Positions 30,574 through 42,400 of a DNA stretch of 64,000 nucleotides are shown piece by piece; within the stretch, counting starts at the first letter, position 1, and each line of letters starts with the position of its first letter. Position numbers and translations under genes: made by a program. The notes under the pieces were generated by a model. That model did not search any database and was not told where the DNA came from. It worked only from the letters and a program-made list of their open reading frames with translations. The stretch is from Mermis nigrescens (lineage: Eukaryota; Nematoda; Enoplea; Mermithida; Mermithidae). Location: assembly GCA_036768485.1 (NCBI GenBank), contig JAVLUZ010000165.1, positions 1,872,075 to 1,936,074 of the forward strand, read 5' to 3'.

Positions 30574-32320
30574 CACCATACACGATCTTGGGAGTACGAT
30601 GAAGGGGCTTTTCACCCTCTCTAGAATTCGCGATTTTTCAAAAGCTTACGAAATCTTTAGAAAACGTGCTATGTATTTTGAGCGTATTTAGCTATACCTA
30701 CAGTGCTCGCTACGAAATTCGAAGAATAAAGAACCGATTGAGTTTATTTACGGACGCTTTTTCACGACCTAATCACCGGAGACCTAAAGAGTATCCTCGC
30801 ATGTTTTACTTTGCAAAAAAGCGATCCAAAAAGCGCGAAGCGCTGGTTGGGTTTCAGAAAGCGCGATAGGTCGGGTCGGACAGTAGGACTCAGCGCGCGT
30901 AGAGCGCATTAATATTGATTACACTCGTGCTATTCATATGCGTATCATATTGCATACATAATGCGCATAAGCGCGCTATCGCCACGCGTGTATCAAAGAA
31001 TGCGCGCTGAGTCATAAACGGTCCGACCTAACGCGTTTAGGTCGCTATTTCTTTATACGTCCTTTCCAATATGGCATAAAAGATTTTTCAGTTTAAAATG
31101 CCAAGATCAAAAAAATCTATTAAGAGCCACACTCCAAAACATATCTCATTAGAAAGAGCATCCAATTTTCTATCTATTTACAGAAGAAGATGTCAACTAT
31201 CATGAAGCAGTAAAAAATTATAAATCTTAATTTGTAAACAACGCACTTGTTTCATTACAGTGACTAAAGTGGCAGCCGTATTTAACTTTGTTTCTACCCA
31301 CCCAAATCAAACAAACAAGTAGTCATTTAAAAGAACTTTCTTTGCTCTTCTCAAAATGCGCTTAGTTGTTGACTTATGTAAAGTACTTAGACAGCTACAG
31401 CTTAACGTATTGTTTTTCCAATATGGCTGCCCCCATGACAAAAATTTGTATTTAGCAATCGGAAGAACGAGCAAATCTTGGTTAACCGCGTTTATTGCGC
31501 AAGAAAGCCGATCTAAAGACACAACCATTTTGCTACTGTCGAGCTTTCTACCTACAATACAGGGTAAATGAAAGCCTGAGCCAATTTTCGCTATTTTTTG
31601 AGGTGACAAGCTACAGTAATAAGAATTTTTGATTTTGTTCGACAAAATAGTTGCGCCTTTAAATTTTCTATCTAAAACACTTTCTTTTGTCTAACTTGGA
31701 GCAGCGGTTCCTGTGATCTGCTCAACAAACCTGAAAGGTATGAAACACTTTTTTGAGTGATCATCAACCACTCTGTCTTTCAAGGCTTACAGTAAGCTTA
31801 TTACTGTAGCATCGAACCTAAAAATACATACTGCTGAAAGCACTTTGATTGCTGATTCCGAAATGCATATAATCATGTCGTATTATTGTTTAACTCAATT
31901 ATAGTAGGCCATTAAATGCTATGTTTGCCGTTTATAATGAAAACGATGTGAAAGTAAAGTATGTCAGGATGCTCTTTAGGTCTCCGGTGATTAGGTCGTG
32001 AAAAAGCGTTCCTGAGTGAAGTCAATTGTTTCTTAATTGTTCAAATTTCGAACGAGAACTGTACGTGCGTATTTGCTCAAAAAGTGTCAAGATTTCGGCT
32101 CTTCGCGCCGTGTACTCATTTTTGACTATTTTCTTCAATTTTCGATTCTTTTGATTTTGTTAAATTTTTGGACGTTCTTATGCTCTAAACAGATGAAGCA
32201 TCGACAGAAACGCTTAGGAAAGATGTTTTTGACGCAAATCCACTATTTTTAGCCCAAAAAGGCACTTTCAAATTTCATCCCTCCCCACAGAATTCCCATG
32301 CCGTACGTGTCTGGTCCCCC
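30574..32320. mobile_element. C-family MITE split by a Tc1-type element
   Basis: Left part ACCATACACGATCTTGGGAG through GAGCGTATTTAGCTA; right part resumes TATTTGCTCAAAAAGTGTC, TCGGCTCTTCGCGCCG, and ends CAGAATTCCCATGCCGTACG. The break is at the TA where 30701-32061 lies. Confidence 0.75.
30701..32061. mobile_element. Tc1/mariner-type element, 1.36 kb
   Basis: TA on both sides. Left end CAGTGCTCGCTACGAAATTC, right end GTTCAAATTTCGAACGAGAACTG; the inverted repeats of roughly 110 bp share GACCTAATCACCGGAGACCT. The interior includes a palindromic section (30880-31030, ACTCAGCGCGC and GCGCGCTGAGT) and a 112-codon minus-strand ORF (31645-31307). I do not recognise that ORF as a transposase. Confidence 0.75.
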
Positions 32321-32755
32321 AATGTCAATCTTTCGGCCAACCAAAGGCAATTTGAAACGGAAATATCTCACAAATTCTGGTTCAGAAGAGCGCGAAAAGG
32401 CTAACCACATAAAAAAACAACAACACGAATCTTCGATTCACATAATCGGGAGATCCATCATCAGTTTAGTTGGCCATCTCGTCTCAACGTAAAAATTTAT
32501 CAATATTAATTAAAAGTTCCATAGGCAGACATTCATTTCTTTTGTTTTCATTTATAAAAATATTTTTGGACAATTAATTTTTAAAATTTCAATTAGTAAT
32601 TTAGCGTACTTTCAATCCCTAATCTATAACCGATCATTAAAAAATTGTGAAATTTAAAATTGACAAATTGACAAAAATTCAAGGAATGGACGATGACAAT
32701 TTTGGGTCATTCAAAAGCAGAATTTGAGCCATTCACATACGAAACCATATACCAT
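32321..32755. other. Unassigned intron sequence
   Basis: AT-rich, no gene or clear terminus. Confidence 0.45.
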
Positions 32756-33020
32756 TAAATACATGCCTGTAGCAGGGGGTGAGAGGATCCTACTCCACCC
32801 AAAGTCTGAGGTCCCACCATGCCCCCAAAGCCAGATAATTTTTGACTCCCCTCCGAGATTTTTCGGAAAAATCGAATTTTTTGACCGTTTTTACAAGCTT
32901 TTCGGCTGTTTCTCGCCCAAAATTGGAAGTCATTAAATCCCCCCTAAAAATGGCCGGGAACCCCCACCCAATATTTTGAGCCATTAAATTTACGAGCGAT
33001 AAATGAAACGTCGTTGAATC
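32756..33020. mobile_element. D-family element
   Basis: CATGCCTGTAGCAGGGGGTG, GGGGATCC-like, GCCAGATAATTTTTGACTCC, CAAAATTGGAAGTCATTAAA and the G-rich TGGCCGGGAACCCCC block in standard D order, ending GAGCCATTAAATTTACG. TSD not clear. Confidence 0.6.
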
Positions 33021-33154
33021 GCTGGCATATTTGCATGTAGAGGCTCGGAATTCTGTAAGAGAGTGTTCGGCCATTTCTAAGGCGGAGATGATTTGCAATC
33101 TTCGAGACAAATGGCAAAAAAGCACCAAACATGGCCAAGAAACTCAAGTTTTCG

Positions 33155-33348
33155 CCAATTTCGGGGGGACTAAGCCCAAAAAGGCCAAAAATATCACAAA
33201 ATAACGTTTAAAAAGTCCCATTTTTCAGATTTTTCTGAATTTTGGGGAATAGCACAAAATAACGTTTAAAAAGTCTTATTTTTCTGATTTTTTTTCAGTT
33301 TTGGGGGGTCCGAACCCCCCTCCATTCCACCCAAGAGATACGTGCCTG
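33155..33348 (-). mobile_element. A-family MITE with internal duplication
   Basis: GGGGGGACTAAGCCCAAAAAGG, then the AGCACAAAATAACGTTTAAA block twice (about 33192 and 33246), ending GAGATACGTGCCTG. The left terminus is missing. Confidence 0.65.
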
Positions 33349-33402
33349 CCGATTATGGGTGGGAGACATCAAAATCATTTACGATCGCTGTTATGTACAA
33401 AC

Positions 33403-33599
33403 CTCCCAAGCTTTTGAGTCATTGTAGCGCCACAATTTGACTTGTCGATCGTCGGCTCCGGATACAATGAGTGGCATAGAGTGATGAAAGGCCACCCAAT
33501 TCACCCCCCTGTCGTGGCCCTCCATCACATGCTTGACCACCACGTCCGGCTGCCCGAATAATTCGGGCTGACGGTTGCCGGCGCCGGTACCTAGAGAGG
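33403..33599 (-). CDS. COPA: COPA exon: WD40 repeat 5
   Basis: Reads [20 protein letters not shown], then [20 protein letters not shown] and [19 protein letters not shown], closely matching the family blade [13 protein letters not shown]. Acceptor CCTTTCAG|CC after a pyrimidine run; donor GGGAG|GTTTGT; leaves phase 0. The stretch from GTGAG to GTACC contributes the variable loop before the blade. Confidence 0.95.
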
Positions 33600-33714
33600 C
33601 TGAAAGGAAGACACATATAAAAAATCAAATTTTTTGGCCGTCTTAAGGCGTTTTTGGCCGAAAATTGGAGGTCTTCCACCCCTAAAATGTTAGGGACCTC
33701 CCCCATTTGCATGT

Positions 33715-34210
33715 ATGGAATGCATGTAACGGCTCCAAATTGGGGTGTCGGCCATTTTTAGCGGGGGGAGGGGGTGACTGACCTCCAACTTTCGGCAAAA
33801 AACGCCAAAAAAAACACGTAAAACGGTCAAAAAAATTTGATTTTTTTCCAGAAATTGGAGGAAGAATCGAAATTTTTCTGACTTTGAGGGATGGGGTAAG
33901 CGACGCCCGACTTTAGGTGGGGGATCCCCCATCCCCCCGTTACATATATGAGCATGTTACAATAAAGGGCCACACATACACGTAACATAGGGATGGGGGG
34001 ATCCCCACCCAAAAATGGTCGTCCCCTTCCACCCTTAAAGCCAGGAAATTTTTGACCCCCCCCCCGACTTTTAGAAATTTTTTTTACCATTTTTGGATGT
34101 CTTACGATTGTTTTTGGCCAAAAATTGAAAATTATCTACCAACACCCCCTGGAAACGGCCGGAGACCCGCATCCTAAATTTCGAGCCATTATAAGTACAA
34201 ATCTGGCCGG
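33715..34210. mobile_element. Two adjacent D-family elements
   Basis: First: GCATGTAACGGCTCCAAATT to CCCCGTTACATATATG (33950). Second, inverted: ACGTAACATAGGGATGGGG to AAATTTCGAGCCATTATAAG. Both have the GGATCCCC, TTTTTGACCCCC and GGCCATTTTT blocks. They look like a head-to-head pair. Confidence 0.65.
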
Positions 34211-34214
34211 AAGC

Positions 34215-34570
34215 TTTGGGGAGGGGTCTTCAACCCCCTTCCCGGCCAGAAATTATTTCATTTTTCCAAACTGAATTACGATTTTTCAAAAGTTTCCTAA
34301 AATTTCGTAGAAAAACCCGTTTTAAGCTTCTTTAGCCATCTAGTTGCTAAAAGCGTCAAATTTTCGGCGCATCGCACCATATGCTCATTTGTTGGACAAT
34401 ATTTTGTTCAAATTATTCGAAGTCGGTCGTCTCCGTTCCCTAAAGTCGAAAAATTTTCGACCCCCTCCCCGATTTGTAGCTGTTTTTTGCAATTTACGGC
34501 ATAAATTGAAAGTGGTTCACCTTCACACCCCCTAAAATACACCCAAAATTTCGAGCCGTTACATATATGC
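34215..34570. repeat. C fragment followed by D fragment
   Basis: C-family internal blocks (TTTTCGGCGCATCGCACC, ACAATATTTTGTTCAAATTATTCG) to about 34425, then D-family blocks (TAAAGTCGAAAAATTTTCGA, AAAATTTCGAGCCGTTACAT). Probably D inserted into C. Confidence 0.55.
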
Positions 34571-35075
34571 AAAGGGTCCTGTTGTGGGGTGATGATGCCA
34601 ATGTAAAGTCAGTAACCAACATCCTCGAAAATCTGAGACCTTAATAACCTACCTAAAATTTTTTGGAATAAATTAGGAATTTTAAGGCATTTTTAGGTGA
34701 TTTTTCCCCATTTTTTACCAAAACATGGCGATCATTTGTACTTACTCCCTCAGCAACCCAAATTGTGAATAAAGCAGCCAGCCATGGCGAAAAAGGACGC
34801 ACGGCTTTCCATTTCTAGGTCGAAAATGGCAGAGAGAGGAGCTCAAAATAGCCTGGAAAGCAAGTTTTTGCCTATAAGTCCTTAAAGCTTTCCGTTGAAA
34901 TTTTTGAACCCCTAAATTTTTGGCAAAAGCTTTCGTATTTTGTCATTTTTAGCTGCTTTTCCGCCATTTTTGGCCAGAAATTGGAGGTCATTTACTCCCC
35001 CCCCCCAAAAAAAATAGCCGACTACCCCCAGCCTGAATTTCGAGCTATTAAATTAATACAATCGACTTGGATTGT
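34571..35075. repeat. Intron with worn D-family pieces
   Basis: TTTTTGGCCAGAAATTGGAGG and CCTGAATTTCGAGCTATTAA near 34970-35050 are D-like. The remainder is unassigned. Confidence 0.4.
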
Positions 35076-35078
35076 AGA

Positions 35079-35440
35079 CCATGCATAATTTCGGGGACTT
35101 TCACCCCAATTCGAAGAATTCGCCATTTTAGTAAAAATTCCTGGAAAACGTGTTTTTTCCCAAGTTTTTTGCAATCCGTCTGCTCAAATGTGTCAAATTT
35201 TCATCGCTTCGCGCCTTATACTCATGTTTTGACAAAATTTTGTTCACTTTAGTCAAAATTTTCCGCTTTTTTCCCAATTTTTATATTGTTTTTACGCGTC
35301 GAAAAGATACAGCATCACCGGAAACGCCTATAAATCATGTTTTTGACGCGTATCAAATTTTTTTACCCAAAAAAGTTCATTCAATATTTCGCTCCAACCC
35401 CAGAATTCCCATACTGAGCATGTCTGCCCACTACCCCCCG
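35079..35440 (+). mobile_element. C-family MITE
   Basis: CATGCATAATTTCGGGGAC to CAGAATTCCCATACTGAGCATG, core TCATCGCTTCGCGCC, and AAGATACAGCATCACCGGAAACGCC blocks. TSD not clear. Confidence 0.65.
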
Positions 35441-35476
35441 CCCAAACTTTTGAGCCGTTACATGTCGGATGGTCCT

Positions 35477-35645
35477 CAGGCACGTATCTCTAGGGGGAAT
35501 AGGGGATTCGTACCCCAAAATTCAAAAAAAATCGGAAAAATAGTATTTTTAAACGTTATTTTGAGCTATTTTTGGCCTTTTTGGGCTAGGTCCCCCCAAA
35601 AATTGGTGCTGGTCCCCCCGAAATAGGACGGCCAGCTATGTGCTG
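35477..35645 (+). mobile_element. A-family hAT-like MITE (169 bp)
   Basis: CAGGCACGTATCTCTAGGG to GCCAGCTATGTGCTG; flanks ATGGTCCT/GTGGTCCC (6 of 8). Confidence 0.8.
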
Positions 35646-35659
35646 GTGGTCCCTACCTT

Positions 35660-35920
35660 CCAAAGCACAAAAAAAACGTCAAAAATTTCAAAAACATAAT
35701 ACAGTCAAAAACGAGTATATGGCGCGACCGCGAAGCGCCAAAAATTGACACTTTTGAGTAAGCAGATAGCTAAAAACGCGCTCTGAAAAAGGACCTTTTC
35801 TACGAATTCTTCGGAAAGTCGCCGATTCTTGGATAGGGGTTGAAAAAAATTCTAAGAGGGCTGAACGATTTTCTGGGGGGCGGAAACCCCCTAACCGTCT
35901 TAGATCCTGCATGATTCCCT
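35660..35920 (-). mobile_element. C-family fragment
   Basis: Inverted C blocks: CATAATACAGTCAAAAACG, GGCGCGACCGCGAAGCGCC (palindrome with a small insertion), and TTAGATCCTGCATGATTCC at the end. Confidence 0.6.
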
Positions 35921-35924
35921 TCCT

Positions 35925-36425
35925 CCATTACACTATAGTCCATAATAGACATGAAACGGGGGTGAAGGGATCCCCTCACCCATAGTGGGTCGTCCCCGAC
36001 CCTCCCCCCTAAAGTCAGACAATTTTTGACCTACCACCGATTTTTGAAAACCTTGCGTTTTTGGCCATTTTTTAGGTGTTTTTTGGCCATTTTTTCGGTG
36101 TTTTTTTGGCCATTTTTAGGTGTTTTTGGCCATTTTTAAGGTGTTTTTTGGCCATTTTTTAGGTTTTTTTTTGCCATTTTTAGGTGTTTTTTAACCAAGC
36201 CATTTTTAGGTGTTTTTTTTGGCCAATTTTATGTTTTTTGACAATTTTTTTAGGCGTTTTTTGGCCATTTTTAGGTGTTTTTTGGCCATTTTTTACGTGT
36301 ATTCGGTCATCTTTTAGGTGGTTTTTTTGGCCATTTTCGGCCAAAAATCGAAAATCATTAACCTACTCCTTAAGAATGGCCGGGACCCCCCTGCCCCGAA
36401 ATTTCTAGCCGTTAAATGATTGGTC
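35925..36425. mobile_element. D-family element with internal minisatellite
   Basis: D termini and blocks on both sides (GGGATCCCCTCACCC; AAATTTCTAGCCGTTAAATG). Between about 36055 and 36345 the D-family phrase TTTTTGGCCATTTTTAGGTG is amplified roughly ten times with variable T-runs. It ends 20 bases short of the COPA donor at 36443. Confidence 0.7.
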
Positions 36426-36443
36426 CAAAATGTTATTGCTAAC

Positions 36444-36629
36444 CGCTCAAAGAGCCAACGGAAGCTGAGGATCCGTGATGGTGCGAGTCCAGAGACCCGG
36501 GGCCGGGCGCCGCGTGTTTCTTGCGCAATCCCGAAATATCCCAAATACGAATGGTCTGGTCCAACGAAGCGCTAACCACGAGATCCTCGGTGGGGTGAAA
36601 CTGAGCGCACATCACGTAGTGATTGTGGC
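36444..36629 (-). CDS. COPA: COPA exon: WD40 repeat 4 and linker
   Basis: Starts with the completed glycine of LTG, then [37 protein letters not shown], and a low-complexity Gly/Ser/His linker ([15 protein letters not shown]). The linker takes the place of the poorly conserved loop seen in other alpha-COPs. Acceptor TTTTTAG|GC and donor AGCG|GTTAGC, a weak-looking donor. GC content is far above the surrounding intron. Confidence 0.94.
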
Positions 36630-36991
36630 CTAAAAATTTCGGAAAAATGAATAAAAATGAAGGGATCACAAAATTAGAAAATCACGAAATACAATAAATA
36701 AAATGAATAAAAAACGCAAAAATAAAATGGTAAACGCGCTCGATAAAATATTACGTGAAATATTAGATAAAAAAAGAAATTTTTAAATATGGAAAATTCG
36801 TACTAAAAATTTTTTAAAAACTCACGATTAATTAGCTCATTTTATCAATAAAAATATAACAATTATAAAAATAAAAATTCGCATTGAGCGTCGTAGAGAA
36901 TTCAATTTTAGAATTTGATTATAAATTTTACACACTGGGGCGTAGCGGAACCAAAATTTAATTTCGGAGGCCTAAAATTTTATATCGGAAG

Positions 36992-37379
36992 CATACATGA
37001 TCTTGGGGGGTTTGGGGGGTTTTCACCCCCCGCAGAATCATTTTTCAACTCCCGCAAAAAATTTTTTACCCCCCCCCAGAATTGGCGATTTTTCAAAAGT
37101 TTCCTAAACATACCTGAAAATTCGTGTTTTTGGCTATCTATTTGCTCAAAATCGCCCAATTTTTCGGCGCTTCGCGCCATACATTCATGTTTTAAGCGAT
37201 ATATTGGTCAATGTATTCGACTTTTTTCGAAATTTTTTTCATGATTTTATGCTCTAGAAGGATAGAGTATCGCCAGAAACGCCAAAAAACGATGTTTTTT
37301 AACGCGTACCGGCCATTTTTGGGCCCAAAAAGGCACTTTAGGTTTTCACCCCCCAGAATTCCCATGCTGTGCATGTATG
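36992..37379 (+). mobile_element. C-family hAT-like MITE, best copy (388 bp)
   Basis: CATACATGATCTTGGGGGG to CATGCTGTGCATGTATG, perfect 8-bp TSD ATCGGAAG (36984-36991 and 37380-37387). Core TCGGCGCTTCGCGCCAT near 37162. No coding capacity in any frame that resembles a protein family. Confidence 0.9.
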
Positions 37380-37804
37380 ATCGGAAGCCCGAAAATTTTT
37401 AAGTTACTCTATCTGAAGTACCCCTAAGTTTAAAATTTAAATTTAAATTTAAATCTTTAAAAAGTAACAAACTCGACGAGATCTAGAGTAAACGAAATAA
37501 TCACAAAAAAATCTAAAAACCATTTGCTTCATTTAAATCTCAAATAAAAATTGTGTAATGTCATCTATAGAACTAATATACGAATATCCAGTCCAAATTC
37601 AACTCCGATAAAATTTCGAAACGTTTGTCTTTGCATTCAATTTTCGGGTTATTCGAAGGAAGCGAATACATATGTAAAATTTAATAGAAAAATTTTGGGC
37701 TTTTTAGTTGGCAAATATACAAAATACAACATGTGCAGTAAAATAAGAGATCCGGCGCGAAAATTTGAGTTTCATTAGCCCAAGAGTTAAGTCTTTTTCA
37801 TTAA

Positions 37805-38045
37805 ACCAAAAACATACGTGTGACAGGCGGGTTGGGGGAACCCCCACCCAAAGTTAAGAGTCTCCCCATCCCCAAAAGCCAGAAAATTTTTGGCCCCCTC
37901 CCGACTTTTTGTAAAACTTGAATTTTATGGCCGTTTTTTAGGCGTTTTTTGGCCCTTTTTGGCCGAAAATCGAGGGTCATTCACCCCCCCCCTAAAATGG
38001 CCGGGGGGACTCCCACCCAAAATTTCGAGTTTTTACATGGCTCAA
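37805..38045. mobile_element. D-family element
   Basis: CATACGTGTGACAGGCGGG, then AAAAGCCAGAAAATTTTTGG, TTTTAGGCGTTTTTTGGCCC and AAAATTTCGAGTTTTTACATG in D order. Confidence 0.6.
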
Positions 38046-38846
38046 AATTTTTCGGCGCTTCGAGTATAGAATAAAGTAAGAAATGTTTTCTCGAAATTTT
38101 TTTAACCATTGCGTAGAGCTCGTTGAGATATGCTCAAAGATGCCTTTATTTTTGCCCATCTCCTAATGCTTCTCGAGATATTCGACCTCAAAATGTTCAC
38201 CCCCCCACTGATTTGATTGAACAATAAATAATTCTACGTAGATTGTTCAAATAGCTTGTCTGCACGTATCTTTCAAATCTTACAGAATATGCTGGCTCGT
38301 AGCTGTGATGGGAGGGGACTAGTCTTCCAAAATTTAGGACGAAGGAGTTTTTTTACCCCCCCCCCCAAATAAAACCATGGATACGGGCCTGCCCATATCT
38401 CTTAGGATCCAAGCTCTCAACTGATGAATGATGTGTTTTCAAGAAAAATAGAAATTTTTCGTGATGCTACATGCGTGCTCGTCATTTTATTTATGGTAAA
38501 GATTACTTTTTTCGCCGAAAAACTAAAAAGTATGAGCATTTTAGTTCGAAGCGTATATATATTTTTACGTTTGACTTTATCATTTTTGTTCCATCTCCAC
38601 TTTAAAAGTTCATTAGTCTTAAGTAAAAAACTGTTATAAATTGCAGTTCTTGGATTTAAGGCAGCCGATTCTACATTTTCTATTCCGAATTAGTCCTTCC
38701 AGCTGTACTAGGCCGTAAAAATCACGTATGTACGAATTTTAAACGTCTTTTTCTTGCCAAGATTTTGGCTGATGCATAAATATTTCTGACAGCATAAGCT
38801 TGAGTTTCAAGAAATTCCTCAAAATTGTGAATTACGAACCCATATT
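38046..38846. other. Intron, mixed repeat debris
   Basis: A TCGGCGCTTCGAG core fragment (38052), a C-run followed by GGATACGGGCCTG (38390; a terminus also seen at 59291 and 61530), and otherwise unassigned AT-rich sequence. No gene. Confidence 0.4.
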
Positions 38847-39205
38847 CAGGCAAGCAGCTGGCCGTCCTATTTTGGGGGGACCAACACCAATTTTTGGGAG
38901 GAACTAAGCTAAAAACGCCAAAAATTTTCGGGGGGACCAACACCCATTTTTCGGAGGGACTAAGCCCAAAAACGCCAAAAAAAATTTTGGGGCGACCAAC
39001 ACCACCAACACCAATTTTCGGAAGGGACTAAGCCCGAAAACGTCAAACGTTTTTGGGGGACCGACACCAATTTTGGGAGGGACTAAGCCCCAAAAGGCCA
39101 AAAATAGCACAAAATAATGTTGAAAAAGTCCCATTTTTCTAGATTTTTCTGAATTTTGGGAGGTTCGAACCCCCATTCCCCCAATCCCCCAAAGATACGT
39201 GCATG
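38847..39205 (-). mobile_element. A-family MITE with fourfold internal expansion
   Basis: CAGGCAAGCAGCTGGCCGTC to AAGATACGTGCATG; flanks CCCATATT/ACAATATT (6 of 8). A segment of about 60 bp (GGGGGACCAACACCAATTTT, GGAGGGACTAAGCCCAAAAA) is present four times, roughly doubling the element's usual 175 bp. Confidence 0.78.
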
Positions 39206-39419
39206 ACAATATTTATATACGATTTTAGGTGAGGGCACCAAGAACTGCGATCACAGCATCAAATCTCGCTTCCTTCCTAAGCTGATCATTCAATTTTATG
39301 CATTCCGTCCCTTCAGAGTTAACAGATCATCGAATTTCATTTATAACATCTGACAGAATGGAAAAAATTTATTCGTCACCCGATTTAGGCTATTTATTTC
39401 GAGATGAAGTATAAAATCA

Positions 39420-42400
39420 ATAAATAAATCATAAACGTGTCAACGATATAATAATAGTAATATTAATAATAAATATTAATAGATTTATAATGTTGTTGTT
39501 GTTGTCGTAATTGCCGTCACATGTTGTCATCCATCGATCGATCAAAGGTCTAGAGAGGCCACTACTAATTGTGGCCCTTTCCATAAGTCACTGACACGAG
39601 CTTGTGTTGGTCGGGATGGACAGTTGAAGAGGTGTCGTGTATCTTCTGTTGCCGCCAAACAACGTGGGCAGGTGTCAGGTGTGAGGCCGCTGGAGTCGAG
39701 TTTGCTGCGCGTGGACGCCAGCATGTAACTGTAGCCACATCTAAGTTGGGCTAAGGTGGATCTTGTTTGGCGAGGTAGCAATTTCTCTTGTGGGGATATA
39801 TTGGGAGGACGTCGGTTTATTAGTGGGTTGCGTTGAATGAAACGAAGGCGACAGGCCTGGATAGCATTCTGATGGAGCTTTTGCAGTTGTTGTTGCAGTG
39901 AAGCTGTTGAGGGTAAAGTTGTGAGGTGCCGTTTGACTCTGTCGTCCGAATACATTTTAAGAGTGTTTTTCAGCCGAAAGTTCCATTGCCGCCGTGTAGG
40001 TGGTCCAGGACAACCAAAAAGTTGCCTGCACGGATGTTGGTTGTGGAGGCAAGATGCATAAAATTGGTCTGTCAAAAGTCGATTGTGGACTTGGACCGTC
40101 AGCATACGTGTTTCGCTGTGTAGATGGTCAATTGGCGACATTTGAAGGCAGCCAGTAATAGTTCTAAGTGCGGTGTTCTGGCAGATTTGGAGTTTGGCAA
40201 GATTTGAGGATGTTAGTGTTGGAGTCCAAACTGGTGCCGCATAATTAAGAACCGATCTACAGATCGCCTTATAAGTGAGGAGCAATGTTTCTTTGTTAGA
40301 GCCCCATGATCGGCCAGCTAAAGCTTTGATGATGTTGTTTCGTTTCTGAATACGAGATTTCAGAGCTTCAACATGTTGTTTGAAACAAAGACTTGGGTCG
40401 AAGAGAACCCCAAGAATTTTAGGGTTCTTAACGGTTTGAAGTCGAGCATTATTAATAAAAATGTTTAGTTCCAGCGAGTGTTGGCGTGTCTCGGGAGTAA
40501 ACAACGTACAAGTAGATTTTTCCGTCGAGATTGTGAGGTGGCGCTGCTGAAAAAATGAGGAAATGTCTGTCAGATAGTTGTTCATGTTTGTTTCCATTGC
40601 TTTCACATTCGAGTCGCTGGTGAAGATGGTAATGTCGTCAGCGTATGATACGATATGAATGTGTGGTGGTGGCAATGGAAGCTCACGAATGTAAGCATTA
40701 AAAAGAGCTGGTGAGATCACTGAACCTTGAGGCACACCCATTCTGGTGATGGCATAACTTGACGATGAGTTTCTAAACTGACATTTGGCTTCTCTTCCGC
40801 GCAAATATGCCACCAGCCAGCGACAAGTCCAACCAGGCATCGTGGAGTCCGCCAAGATCTTGATTAACGTCGTGTGGTCAACTGAGTCAAATGCTTTACT
40901 GAGGTCTAGGGCTATAGCAATAGTTCTCTTAGCTGGTTTAGGGCAGTTGAATCCTTGGCATATTGCTGTGGACAAGTTAAGCAGGGCAGATGTAGTTGAG
41001 TGACGTGGTTGGAAACCATGCTGATGAGCCGCAGGTGGAAGGTGTTCTACGATTATTGGAAGCAATAAGCGTTCCATAATCTTTGCTGCTGGGCATAGGA
41101 TTGAGATGGGGCGGTAAGAGGAGGCTGTGTTTGGTTCTTTGCCTGGTTTGGGAAGTGCGATGATGGTGGAGCGTTTCCAAATAACAGGTAAAGTAGCCGT
41201 TGATGCAGATAGGTTCAATAAGTCAGTCAACGTTTGGAGGCCACAGGGGCCCAAATGCTTCAAGAATGGCATGGCAATGCCATCTGGACCAAAAGCTCTT
41301 GAGTTTTTGGCTGAGGTGATAGCTAATTTCACCTCGTTGATGGTGAAGAGCACTTGTTGTAATTGTTTGCTATGTACATGACGGATGATACGGCGTGTAG
41401 TGGTAGAAGAAGAATGTTGTCGAACTGCCGTAAATTGTTTTAAGAGCTTTGTGGCGATTTTTCGATTATTAGTTTCTTCACCACTATCAAAACGAATAGG
41501 TACATTGTCAATTGCTCGACTTTTCCCATCCAATGATTTTACCGTTGCCCAAAGATGTTTTACGTTAGATGAGCGATGGTCTAGCGAGGTGACAAAATCG
41601 TGCCATTTTCGCATTTTTTCTTGATCACATTCTTTGACAATAATTTCGTTTATAATAGCAATTCTAGCAGAGGATGGATTAACTGCTCTGATCGAGTCAC
41701 GTTCTTTAATGAGTCCCTGAATATGGTCTGATAAAGATGGGTTGTAAAGTTTACGATGACCATAAGGTATCGACTTCTTAGCAGCAGCGATTATCGCACG
41801 TCGGAGTGTAAGTTCTCTTTCATGGACAGACGAATGAGCATTAAGTCGCGATGACAGGAGAATTTGCTCAGTAATGTCCGCGAAAAGTTTCCAATCAGCC
41901 TTGCTGAAGTTTACATATGTTCTTTTAGCCGATGTAACATACTCCATGGAGAAGTCGATTTTGACCAAAATTGGTAGATGGTCTGATGCGAGGGTAATTT
42001 CTGTGCTCCATTGTAAGGATGATGCTAGATTAGAAGATGCAAGCGAAATGTCCGGAGACGTTGGACGCTGTACGTTTGTTGATGGGAGACGAGTAACGCA
42101 TTTTTCATTTAAAGGGAGCAGGTCGGATTGATCAATTAGATCAGCAATTATATTGCCACAGTTGTCATTGATCGTCGAGTGCCATAGGTTGTGATGGGCG
42201 TTGAAATCGCCCAATATAATGATGTTATCCTTGTTGAAAATATCTGTAAGTGGCGGACTGTATCCGGTAGGGCAGCTGGATGTAGGCGGGATATAGATGT
42301 TGACTAAGGTGAAAACACCAGCAGGGAAAGTAAGTGAAATGGCGGCACATTCCATAACGTTGTCTTTACAAGAAGTAGGTAGCTCAACGCTTTTGGTGAG

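Noticed and set aside
31307..31645. Tc1 transposase in the 30701-32061 element
   Set aside because: No DDE/D motif or helix-turn-helix pattern that I can recognise; left unassigned.
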